Assembly (NCBI GenBank): GCA_009936885.1
Contig: JAACDT010000269.1
Span: 1-8,521 of the forward strand
Length of the DNA stretch: 8,521 nucleotides
Source: Alphaproteobacteria bacterium
Lineage (GTDB): Bacteria; Pseudomonadota; Alphaproteobacteria; Puniceispirillales; Puniceispirillaceae
Direction: 5' to 3'
Shown piece after piece: positions 1-5,464 of the stretch (position 1 is its first letter; each line of letters starts with the position of its first letter). A program made the translations under genes and the position numbers. The notes below the pieces were generated by a model, which was given only the letters and a program-made list of their open reading frames with translations, had not been told where the DNA came from and made no database searches.

Positions 1-19
1 ATGTTTTTGGAGAAAAATT

Positions 20-331
20 GTGTCAAATTTATTAGATGATGATTCGTTAGAAGCGTTAAAAATTGACCTTAAAAACTGGTCATTTCAAGCTGATAGTAAG
101 GCTATGAGCAGGGCGTTAAAATTTAATGGTTTCGATTCTGCAATGGGTTTCATGATGCAGGTTGCGATTATAGCTGATAAAATGAATCATCATCCTGAAT
201 GGTCAAATGTCTATAGTACGGTGACGATAAACCTTACCACCCATGATGCTGGCGGGATTACGAGTTTGGATGAAGCGCTTGCAAAAAAAATTGATAAAAT
301 TGCGCTTCAATTAGGTGCAACCAGCCTCTAA
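20..331 (+). CDS. phhB: Pterin-4a-carbinolamine dehydratase (PCD/DCoH family)
   Basis: A 103-residue protein that dehydrates 4a-hydroxytetrahydropterin to quinonoid dihydropterin, the recycling step for the cofactor of phenylalanine hydroxylase; a cytosolic enzyme. The family signature is clear: NHHPEW at residues 56-61 and TTHDAGGIT at 73-81. These supply the three histidines expected in the active site (H57, H58, H75) and the following Asp76. Length is normal for the family (about 95-110). The start is GTG, chosen because GGAG at 9-12 lies 7 bases upstream and the conserved fold begins soon after; the ATG at base 1 is in another frame and stops after 12 codons. The stop codon overlaps the start of the next gene by one base (TAATG), so translational coupling is likely. 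No phenylalanine hydroxylase gene is visible here, so a different pterin role is possible. The family call is firm; the phhB symbol is by family. Confidence 0.93.
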   Translation: MSNLLDDDSLEALKIDLKNWSFQADSKAMSRALKFNGFDSAMGFMMQVAIIADKMNHHPEWSNVYSTVTINLTTHDAGGITSLDEALAKKIDKIALQLGATSL

Positions 332-1086
332 TGTCAGAGTTCGCTGCTGAATATTATTGGATAATTATTGTAACATCATTCTTCCTTGCGGGCATTGTAA
401 AAGGAACACTTGGTCTAGGGCTTCCAACCGTTGCCATTACACTTCTTACCTTTTTTATACCGCCTGTTGACGCGGTCATGATGAACGTAATTCCTGTTTT
501 GCTTTTAAATAGCTGGCAATATTATCAGGCTAAAGACCATCTTTTTGTGATAAAAAAATATTGGCGGCTTGCTGCATGGATGATGGCAAGTTTGGCGGTT
601 TTTTCATTTGTTACGGTGCATTTATCAAATGAGTTTATTAAGCTATGGATTGGCGTTGGTATATTAAGTTTTTTTATAACAAATATCAGAAGTGGTGGAT
701 GGCATATTCCACCAGAAAAAATGAGAAAATGGCAACCGATTGTTGGGGGTGTCTCTGGCTTTGTAGGTGGCCCGACAGTACTTTGGGCTATCCCGCTTAC
801 GATTTACCTTATATCTGCCAAAATTCCTAAGCGGGAATTTGTTGATACCATGGGATTTTTGTTGCTGGTAGGATGTTTACCTGTCATTTTCGGATATGTA
901 TCAACCGAAGTTTTTGTTTTTTCTGAGATGTGGTTTCCCAGTTTGGTTGTAACATTAGTGGCAACAATTGGATTTATTCTTGGCCAATTAATTAGAGATA
1001 AAATATCAACTGACTTATTCAGAAAATTATTATTGTGGATGTTTTTTATTATGGGAATACGAATGATAGCCGAAGCTCTTTTATAA
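331..1086 (+). CDS. TauE/SafE (TSUP) family membrane permease
   Basis: A 251-residue, very hydrophobic inner-membrane protein with about seven to eight predicted membrane segments. It begins with a helix around residues 10-25 that runs into the glycine-rich GIVKGTLGLGLP (residues 21-32). A second glycine-rich stretch, GGVSGFVGGPTVLW, lies near residue 140, at the start of the second half. This two-fold glycine-rich layout and the length of about 250 fit the TSUP family (DUF81), whose characterised members move sulfite, sulfonates or other small organic anions. The substrate cannot be read from sequence. The ATG overlaps the preceding dehydratase stop codon by one base. No strong ribosome-binding site sits at normal distance (AGG at 313-315 is about 15 bases away), so expression probably depends on coupling to the upstream gene. 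It ends 15 bases before the DMT transporter gene. Confidence 0.85.
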   Translation: MSEFAAEYYWIIIVTSFFLAGIVKGTLGLGLPTVAITLLTFFIPPVDAVMMNVIPVLLLNSWQYYQAKDHLFVIKKYWRLAAWMMASLAVFSFVTVHLSNEFIKLWIGVGILSFFITNIRSGGWHIPPEKMRKWQPIVGGVSGFVGGPTVLWAIPLTIYLISAKIPKREFVDTMGFLLLVGCLPVIFGYVSTEVFVFSEMWFPSLVVTLVATIGFILGQLIRDKISTDLFRKLLLWMFFIMGIRMIAEALL

Positions 1087-1101
1087 AAAAAGGTAACACA
1101 G

Positions 1102-2007
1102 ATGAATAATAAAGCGTGGTTATTATTATTTCTTTTATCATTCATATGGGGTGGGTCTTTCTATTTTATTGGTGAGGGCGTTCGGTATGTCCCGCCGCTA
1201 ACACTTGTCTGGTATAGAATTCTGTTTGCTGGGATTGCCTTATATATACTTCTTTTATGGCGGCGGCAAAAATTACCAACTCAATTTGATTTCTGGTTTT
1301 GTATTTCCATAATGGTACTATTGAATAATATTATTCCATTTACGCTCATTGCCTGGGGTCAAAAGACAATAAGCGGGGGTCTGGCGGCGATTTTAAATTC
1401 TAATACTGCATTTGCAGCGGTTTTTATTGCAGCAATATTCATTCCCTCAGAGCCATTAGATGCAAGACGAGTAATAGGCACTCTAATTGGTATTATAGGC
1501 GTGATTTTAGTGATTGGCATGGACTCCTTAACAGAAATCACACTTGCATCTTTAAGCCAGTTCGCCATATTGCTTGCCACTATTAGTTATGCGTTAGGAA
1601 GCGTGTGGGGTAAAACACGTCTCTCAAGCTACAAGCCACTGGATATTGCCTGCGGAACATTGCTGGTTGGATCTGTAATTGTTGCACCCATTATGGTTTT
1701 GGCAGATGGCATACCAGATCTAGAGGCATTTGAGTGGAAGTTTATAACAATACTTATGGGACTTAGTATCGCTGGTACTGCCTTTGCCTATGTTATTTAT
1801 TATCGTATTTTAGAACTTGCAGGTGCATCTAGTCTCATGCTTGTGACGATTATTGTGCCTATTTTTGCAGTATCGATTGATGCTATTATTCTCTCAAAAT
1901 GGATTTCTGCTCAAACCCTCGGCGGTTTTGTAATTATAAGCCTTGGGTTGTCCTTGATAGATGGCAGAATTTGGTGGCTTATTGCCAAAAGGTTAAAAGC
2001 CAGATAA
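1102..2007 (+). CDS. EamA/DMT superfamily transporter (probable metabolite or amino acid exporter)
   Basis: A 301-residue inner-membrane protein with about ten predicted helices, in two homologous EamA halves (roughly residues 5-137 and 150-290). The first half opens with FLLSFIWGGSFYFIGEG and continues with PLTLVWYRILFAG. It ends in AWGQKTISGGLAAIL, a pattern typical of RhaT/YdcZ/EamA-type permeases. The second half carries GTAFAYVIYYRILELAGA, also characteristic. Known family members export amino acids or related metabolites; this one's substrate is unknown. AGG at 1091-1093 lies 8 bases before the ATG, and the gap to the TSUP gene is 15 bases, so the two are probably cotranscribed. Its last 29 bases overlap the 3' end of the broken azlD gene on the opposite strand. 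I see no intrinsic terminator after it. Confidence 0.88.
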   Translation: MNNKAWLLLFLLSFIWGGSFYFIGEGVRYVPPLTLVWYRILFAGIALYILLLWRRQKLPTQFDFWFCISIMVLLNNIIPFTLIAWGQKTISGGLAAILNSNTAFAAVFIAAIFIPSEPLDARRVIGTLIGIIGVILVIGMDSLTEITLASLSQFAILLATISYALGSVWGKTRLSSYKPLDIACGTLLVGSVIVAPIMVLADGIPDLEAFEWKFITILMGLSIAGTAFAYVIYYRILELAGASSLMLVTIIVPIFAVSIDAIILSKWISAQTLGGFVIISLGLSLIDGRIWWLIAKRLKAR

Positions 2008-2295
2008 CGCACAATCCAGATATAATAGTCGCAACAGTAGAGCGTGTATAATAAGCAACAATAATAGCAATGATGGCTGCTCCTATTCTCAGATTATCTT
2101 GAATGACAAGGGCTCCTGTTTCGGGCGAGATAAAATAGCTGGAACAATGATTGCCGTTAATACAGATACTGGCACAAACTTCATGGCTAATTGAAGCCAG
2201 ACTGGAAGCGTTTTTGGCATTAAGGGAGATAGGGTAAGAAATCGTGCGGAAAAGGTCAAAATTCCAGCGCAAATAATAGCAAGCCAGACTATCAT
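1979..2295 (-). pseudogene. azlD: AzlD-family branched-chain amino acid exporter subunit, frameshifted
   Basis: AzlD is the small (about 100-110 residue, four-helix) partner of AzlC in export of branched-chain amino acids or analogues. Here it lies in two frames. From the ATG at 2295 the first frame encodes the normal N-terminal half (MIVWLAIICAGILTFSARF up to VPAILSRP, 58 residues). It then runs into a foreign tail and stops at 2089 (68 residues). The other half, ETGALVIQDNLRIGAA through VIWLLTFWQ, is encoded in the -1 frame and ends at 1979. Joining them at the CCC run (GGG at 2123-2125 on the plus strand) gives about 105 residues, the normal family length. One missing C would explain the break. 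I see no classical X-XXY-YYZ slippery heptamer at the junction. The ATG overlaps the azlC stop codon by four bases (ATGA). A real mutation and a homopolymer sequencing error cannot be told apart here. Confidence 0.82.
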
Positions 2296-2957
2296 GGCTT
2301 TTTCTCAGTTTTTGTGTCTCTTGCATGTATTAAATAGCTAGAGGCTGTACCAGCAATAATGCCACAAATAGCAGAAATAATAATCCAGAGATTAAATGGC
2401 AGAAACTGAAATATCAGGGCAGCAGTTCCAGAAGAAACGCCCGCAAATATTTGCGGAAAGTGCGTTAGAGAAGGAATTACAACGGCAATAAATGTAAGTG
2501 GAACAGCAAATCCAAGCTGAAAACTATCTGGTATTGTTGGGCCAGCTACTATTCCGATTACAGTCGATATCTGCCAGCAGGACCAAAGGATTAGACCACT
2601 TCCCAGTAAGTGATAATGCATTGCCTCTGAGGAATGTTTTTGGGTGAATCTTAGATGCGAAATTGCAAATGCTTCATCGGTCAGTAAATAGCCAAGAAAT
2701 ATGCGCCAATGTAAGGGTAAATGGCGTAAATATTCCGACATAACAAGCCCATAGAGTATATGGCGAAGGTTAACAGCGCTAACGGTTGTGACCAATATGG
2801 TAAAGGGCGTGCCTGTTGCGTATAATTGTGTAAATACAATCTGGCTAGCACCGCCGAATAAGATAGATGACATAAAAAAAGTTTGAAGTGGCGTCAACCC
2901 TGCCTCTAGCCCTACCATGCCAAATACGATACTGAAAGGGATAACCGCTAATTGCAA
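2292..2957 (-). CDS. azlC: AzlC-family branched-chain amino acid exporter, large subunit (true start unresolved)
   Basis: Large membrane subunit of the AzlCD exporter (LIV-E family), with about six or more predicted helices. Recognisable stretches are VIPFSIVFGMVGLEAGLTP, SILFGGASQ and VNLRHILYG, followed by the YLLTDEAFAIS segment typical of AzlC. The boundary given begins at a TTG, but this is doubtful. It has no ribosome-binding site, and the conserved AzlC lead-in (DFLAGIKDGLP) is encoded in frame just upstream. The frame stays open back to 3047 without ATG, GTG or TTG; a stop precedes it. AAAGGAG at 3005-2999 lies about 5-8 bases before ordinary sense codons. An ATG at 3048-3046 is one frame off, and a single-base change in the A4T5 run just after it would join it to the body. 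So the 5' end may be mutated or misread, or use CTG at 2984. The downstream partner azlD is also broken. Confidence 0.8.
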   Translation of the reverse strand: MQLAVIPFSIVFGMVGLEAGLTPLQTFFMSSILFGGASQIVFTQLYATGTPFTILVTTVSAVNLRHILYGLVMSEYLRHLPLHWRIFLGYLLTDEAFAISHLRFTQKHSSEAMHYHLLGSGLILWSCWQISTVIGIVAGPTIPDSFQLGFAVPLTFIAVVIPSLTHFPQIFAGVSSGTAALIFQFLPFNLWIIISAICGIIAGTASSYLIHARDTKTEKKP

Positions 2958-3063
2958 GGGAAGGCCGTCTTTTATACCTGCCAGAAAGTCGGTCGGCGCT
3001 CCTTTATTGTTACCAAGAAACGTCGCAACACCAAAAATTTTCCTGCATTATGAAGATTACAAA

Positions 3064-3093
3064 TTGGGTTACAGAATAACACATCAATAAAAT
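3064..3093 (+). promoter_or_regulatory. Possible promoter for pgk
   Basis: TTGGGT at 3064-3069 and TAAAAT at 3088-3093 are separated by 18 bases and match the housekeeping -35 at three of six positions and the -10 at five of six. Transcription would start near 3100, leaving a leader of about 65 bases before the pgk ATG. A second option inside that leader is TTGCAC at 3103-3108 with a poor -10. AT-rich intergenic DNA often gives such matches, so this is a weak call. Confidence 0.3.
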
Positions 3094-3144
3094 GATGCTG
3101 GTTTGCACGCAACATGTTATTTATGTAATCCAGTACCATCATTT
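3090..3144. repeat. Imperfect inverted repeat in the pgk leader
   Basis: AAATGATGCTGG at 3090-3101 is matched by CCAG, a three-base bulge (TAC), then CATCATTT at 3130-3144: twelve base pairs around a 28-base loop. The loop holds the perfect 8-base palindrome AACATGTT at 3111-3118. The structure ends 22 bases before the pgk start codon and just before its AGAGGA ribosome-binding site at 3151-3156. It is not followed by a T run, so it is not a standard terminator. It could be an operator or a leader hairpin; chance is not excluded. Confidence 0.45.
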
Positions 3145-3166
3145 AATACAAGAGGATATTTGAAGA

Positions 3167-4360
3167 ATGACAGATCACTATAATGTGATTAGCAAACAGA
3201 GTGCGCAGAATAAACGAATTGTGATGCGGGTTGATTTCAATGTTCCGATGCAAGACGGAAAAATCTTGGATGATACCAGAATAAAACGCGTTATTCCTGG
3301 AATAAAAACCCTATTAGAATGTTCAAAGCAACTTATTTTAGTAACACATCTTGGACGCCCCAAAGGAAATGTTGATAACACACTCTCTTCGCAACCACTC
3401 CAAGAATATCTTAGCGAAGCAGTATCAATGCCAGTGCGTTTTATAGCGCATATCGAAGATTCATCACAGCTTTTAGAGGCGGTAGATTCACATGATAAAA
3501 TCTGTCTATTGGAGAATTGCCGCTTTTATGCAGGCGAAGAACAAAACGACCAAAATCTAGCACGCGCTTATGCAAGTCTTGCCGATATTTATGTCAATGA
3601 TGCGTTTTCGTGCTCTCATCGCTCACACGCATCTATTCAAGCGATTACCGGGTTTTTGCCAAGCTATGCCGGCCCTGTTCTTGCAGTAGAGCTAACAGCG
3701 CTGTCTGATGCATTGGAAAGCCCGAAGCGGCCTGTGGCGGCCTTTGTTGGTGGTGCAAAAATATCTACAAAACTTTCTGTATTAGAAAATCTGATTTCCA
3801 AAGTGGATAAGCTGCTACTTGCGGGCGCGATGGCAAACACATTCCTTGCTGCGAGGCAAGTACCAGTGGCTGCATCATTATATGAGCCAGATTTGATACC
3901 TACAGCTAAAACGATATTAGAGCTTGCGCAACAACAAGGATGCAAGATAATTTTGCCAGTTGATGGTGTTGTAAGTACAAAATTAGAAAAAGGGGGGCGC
4001 TTTCACACGCGCCTCAACGGCGCGCTTGAAGATAATGAGATGATTTTAGATATTGGTCCTGCCTCCGTCGCTTTATTCAAAGAACATATAAAAGACTGCA
4101 AAACATTATTATGGAACGGACCTGCCGGTGCATTTGAAATTGCCCCATATGATGAGGCTAGTAAATCGCTTGGCGCGTTTATAGGCATGAGAACCCGCAA
4201 CGGGCAGCTTATAAGTGTTGCTGGCGGCGGCGATACGGTCGCTGCTGTAAATCTTGCAGGCGTAGCAGATGAGCTTACTTATGTATCACTGGCAGGAGGC
4301 GCTTTTCTTGAATGGATCGAAGGAAAATCACTTCCAGGTATTGAAGCCTTACATTCTTAA
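3167..4360 (+). CDS. pgk: Phosphoglycerate kinase
   Basis: Cytosolic glycolytic and gluconeogenic enzyme interconverting 1,3-bisphosphoglycerate plus ADP and 3-phosphoglycerate plus ATP. The 397-residue length is normal. The N-terminal, 3-phosphoglycerate-binding half shows RVDFNVP at 21-27, THLGRPKG at 60-67 and DIYVNDAFSCSHRSHAS. The C-terminal nucleotide-binding half shows VGGAKISTK at 194-202, WNGPAGAFE from residue 316 and AGGGDT at 352-357. All core motifs are present, so the enzyme should be active. The ATG is preceded by AGAGGA (3151-3156) at about 10 bases. No gap (gapA) or fba gene lies beside it in this window, although in many bacteria pgk clusters with one of them. msrA follows on the same strand after a 57-base gap without a terminator, so a joint transcript is plausible. 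Confidence 0.98.
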   Translation: MTDHYNVISKQSAQNKRIVMRVDFNVPMQDGKILDDTRIKRVIPGIKTLLECSKQLILVTHLGRPKGNVDNTLSSQPLQEYLSEAVSMPVRFIAHIEDSSQLLEAVDSHDKICLLENCRFYAGEEQNDQNLARAYASLADIYVNDAFSCSHRSHASIQAITGFLPSYAGPVLAVELTALSDALESPKRPVAAFVGGAKISTKLSVLENLISKVDKLLLAGAMANTFLAARQVPVAASLYEPDLIPTAKTILELAQQQGCKIILPVDGVVSTKLEKGGRFHTRLNGALEDNEMILDIGPASVALFKEHIKDCKTLLWNGPAGAFEIAPYDEASKSLGAFIGMRTRNGQLISVAGGGDTVAAVNLAGVADELTYVSLAGGAFLEWIEGKSLPGIEALHS

Positions 4361-4417
4361 GATTAGATGATTTATAAACAGGCGTTCTGCAAAACTCAAA
4401 CTAAAGGGTACCCAAAT

Positions 4418-5062
4418 ATGTTTTTTGATAATCCGTTTAAAACTAGACTACCAGATAGCCACGAAGCGCTCAAAGGCAGAGCACAGGAAATCAAGACCTC
4501 ACAAACGCACGCTGTCTTAAACACCGCCATGCATCCCCCTTTTCCAGATAATCTTCATAAACTTGTTATTGGAATGGGATGTTTTTGGGGGGCAGAGAGA
4601 TTATTTGGGAAATGCGAGGGTGTATATACAACTGCTGTTGGTTATTCAGGCGGTACCACGCACAATCCAACTTATGAAGAAGTTTGTTCAGGGCGTACAG
4701 GCCATACCGAAGCTGTTTTGATTATTTATGACCCTAAAAAAGTATCTCTGGATAGAATGCTTGGTATTTTTTGGGAAGAACATAATCCAACCCAGTTTAT
4801 GAGACAAGGAAATGACAGAGGAACTCAATATCGCTCAGCTCTATATGCGTTTGATGAAAAACAGCTTGTTCAGTTAAAACAATCTGCTGAACATTATCAG
4901 TCTGCTTTAAAAAAAGCAGGCCAGCCTGATATTACAACAGAGATCAAAATGCATGAGCATTTCTATTATGCAGAGGACTATCATCAGCAATATTTACATA
5001 AAGTGCCAAATGGCTATTGTGGACTTGCTGGATGTGGGATTTCGTATGAATACGCCTCTTGA
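4418..5062 (+). CDS. msrA: Peptide-methionine (S)-S-oxide reductase MsrA
   Basis: Repairs oxidised methionine, reducing the S-epimer of methionine sulfoxide with electrons from thioredoxin; probably cytosolic, as no signal peptide is seen. The active-site motif GMGCFWGAER gives the catalytic Cys55. The family stretches GYSGGTTHNPTYEEVCSGRTGHTE, in part, and GNDRGTQYRSALY are intact. I place the start at the ATG at 4418 (214 residues): AAAGGG at 4403-4408 lies 9 bases upstream, and the N-terminus MFFDNPFKTRLP with HEALKGR matches alphaproteobacterial MsrA proteins as I recall them. An in-frame ATG at 4367 would add 17 residues but lacks a ribosome-binding site. The C-terminus GYCGLAGCGIS holds the recycling Cys201. 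A second cysteine, Cys206, sits closer than in enzymes such as E. coli MsrA, where the second cysteine lies eight residues after the first. The stop codon overlaps the -35 box of the next gene. Confidence 0.96.
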   Translation: MFFDNPFKTRLPDSHEALKGRAQEIKTSQTHAVLNTAMHPPFPDNLHKLVIGMGCFWGAERLFGKCEGVYTTAVGYSGGTTHNPTYEEVCSGRTGHTEAVLIIYDPKKVSLDRMLGIFWEEHNPTQFMRQGNDRGTQYRSALYAFDEKQLVQLKQSAEHYQSALKKAGQPDITTEIKMHEHFYYAEDYHQQYLHKVPNGYCGLAGCGISYEYAS

Positions 5063-5087
5063 CCTTTAGCATTGGGCAGTCTATAAA
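5059..5087 (+). promoter_or_regulatory. Sigma-70-type promoter of rpmJ
   Basis: TTGACC at 5059-5064 and TATAAA at 5082-5087 are separated by exactly 17 bases; each box matches the consensus at five of six positions. The -35 box includes the msrA stop codon TGA. Transcription would start near 5094, leaving a leader of about 25 bases before the rpmJ ATG. This is the best promoter match I found in the window, and its position in front of a ribosomal protein gene with its own terminator supports it. Confidence 0.72.
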
Positions 5088-5119
5088 CCAGCACGTTTTT
5101 CCTAGAAATGGAAGTTGTC

Positions 5120-5245
5120 ATGAAAGTTGTAAGTTCTCTTAAAACCATTAAAAATCGCGACCGTCATTGTCAGGTGGTACGTCGCCGCGGTAGGTTGTAT
5201 GTGATCAACAAGAGAAACCCACGTTTGAAAGCCCGTCAGGGGTAG
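5120..5245 (+). CDS. rpmJ: Large-subunit ribosomal protein L36 (bL36), zinc-free type
   Basis: A 41-residue basic protein of the 50S ribosomal subunit, starting [18 protein letters not shown] and ending LKARQG. The sequence [18 protein letters not shown] is diagnostic of bL36. It is the longer paralogue type (like E. coli YkgO and the L36 of Rickettsia), lacking the four-ligand zinc ribbon of the 38-residue form: only Cys17 remains. GGAAG at 5110-5114 lies 5 bases before the ATG, which fixes the start. It has its own strong promoter at 5059-5087 and an intrinsic terminator at 5296-5322, so it appears to be a single-gene transcription unit, away from the main ribosomal protein operons. This placement is common in Alphaproteobacteria as far as I know. 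Confidence 0.96.
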   Translation: MKVVSSLKTIKNRDRHCQVVRRRGRLYVINKRNPRLKARQG

Positions 5246-5295
5246 TGGTGACTTATTAACAGGATAATTAAGCACAATGTGTGAAAGATATTGAC

Positions 5296-5322
5296 AAAGC
5301 CGGCTTTTATGCTGGCTTTTTT
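5296..5322 (+). terminator. Intrinsic terminator after rpmJ
   Basis: AAAGCCGGC at 5296-5304 pairs with GCTGGCTTT at 5311-5319 (nine pairs, one of them G-U) around a six-base loop. The T run at 5317-5322 follows directly. It lies 50 bases past the rpmJ stop codon and separates it from glcD. The A-rich left arm could let it work in both directions, but no gene on the minus strand ends here. Confidence 0.88.
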
Positions 5323-5334
5323 CTGTTAATTTCT

Positions 5335-5350
5335 AGTTTTTTGAAAAACT
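5335..5350. repeat. Short inverted repeat upstream of glcD
   Basis: AGTTTTT at 5335-5341 and AAAAACT at 5344-5350 form seven-base arms around two bases. It lies just past the rpmJ terminator and about 115 bases before glcD. It could be an operator half-site pair or a second weak hairpin. The low base complexity makes chance quite possible. Confidence 0.25.
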
Positions 5351-5374
5351 TCTTCTGACTCTGCTGGTTGATGA

Positions 5375-5404
5375 TTGATTTTTTTCACATAACCACCCTA
5401 TATC
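5375..5404 (+). promoter_or_regulatory. Possible promoter for glcDEF
   Basis: TTGATT at 5375-5380 and TATATC at 5399-5404 are 18 bases apart; each matches the housekeeping consensus at four of six positions. The pair lies between the rpmJ terminator and the tandem repeat before glcD, so a promoter is expected in this stretch because the terminator isolates the glc genes. The exact boxes are uncertain. Confidence 0.35.
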
Positions 5405-5405
5405 A

Positions 5406-5446
5406 ATAAAGCAGGATCCATAAAGCCAGATCCATAAAGCAGATCC
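5406..5446 (+). repeat. Three-copy tandem repeat directly upstream of glcD
   Basis: Three consecutive units are visible: ATAAAGCAGGATCC (5406-5419), ATAAAGCCAGATCC (5420-5433) and ATAAAGCAGATCC (5434-5446). The third lacks one base and the others differ by one or two substitutions. The array ends 18 bases before the glcD ATG, inside the probable 5' leader. It may be a slippage-generated repeat or a set of regulator-binding sites; no known operator is recognised. Confidence 0.8.
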
Positions 5447-5464
5447 GAATCGGGGGTTATAGAA

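Noticed and set aside
1..39. Open frame from the ATG at base 1
   Set aside because: It stops after 12 codons and is out of frame with the pterin dehydratase; it is only the leader of that gene.
804..1145. 113-codon minus-strand open frame across the TSUP and DMT genes
   Set aside because: Antisense to two well-supported membrane protein genes; its translation resembles no family I know.
2100..2140. Programmed -1 ribosomal frameshift as the normal way to make AzlD
   Set aside because: No X-XXY-YYZ heptamer is seen at the junction in the reading frame, and AzlD is not known to need frameshifting.
4367..4417. Upstream ATG giving MsrA 17 extra residues
   Set aside because: No ribosome-binding site before it, and the extension looks unlike MsrA; the ATG at 4418 has AAAGGG at good spacing.
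5406..5446. CRISPR-like array
   Set aside because: The units are only 13-14 bases and directly adjacent with no spacers, so this is a simple tandem repeat.
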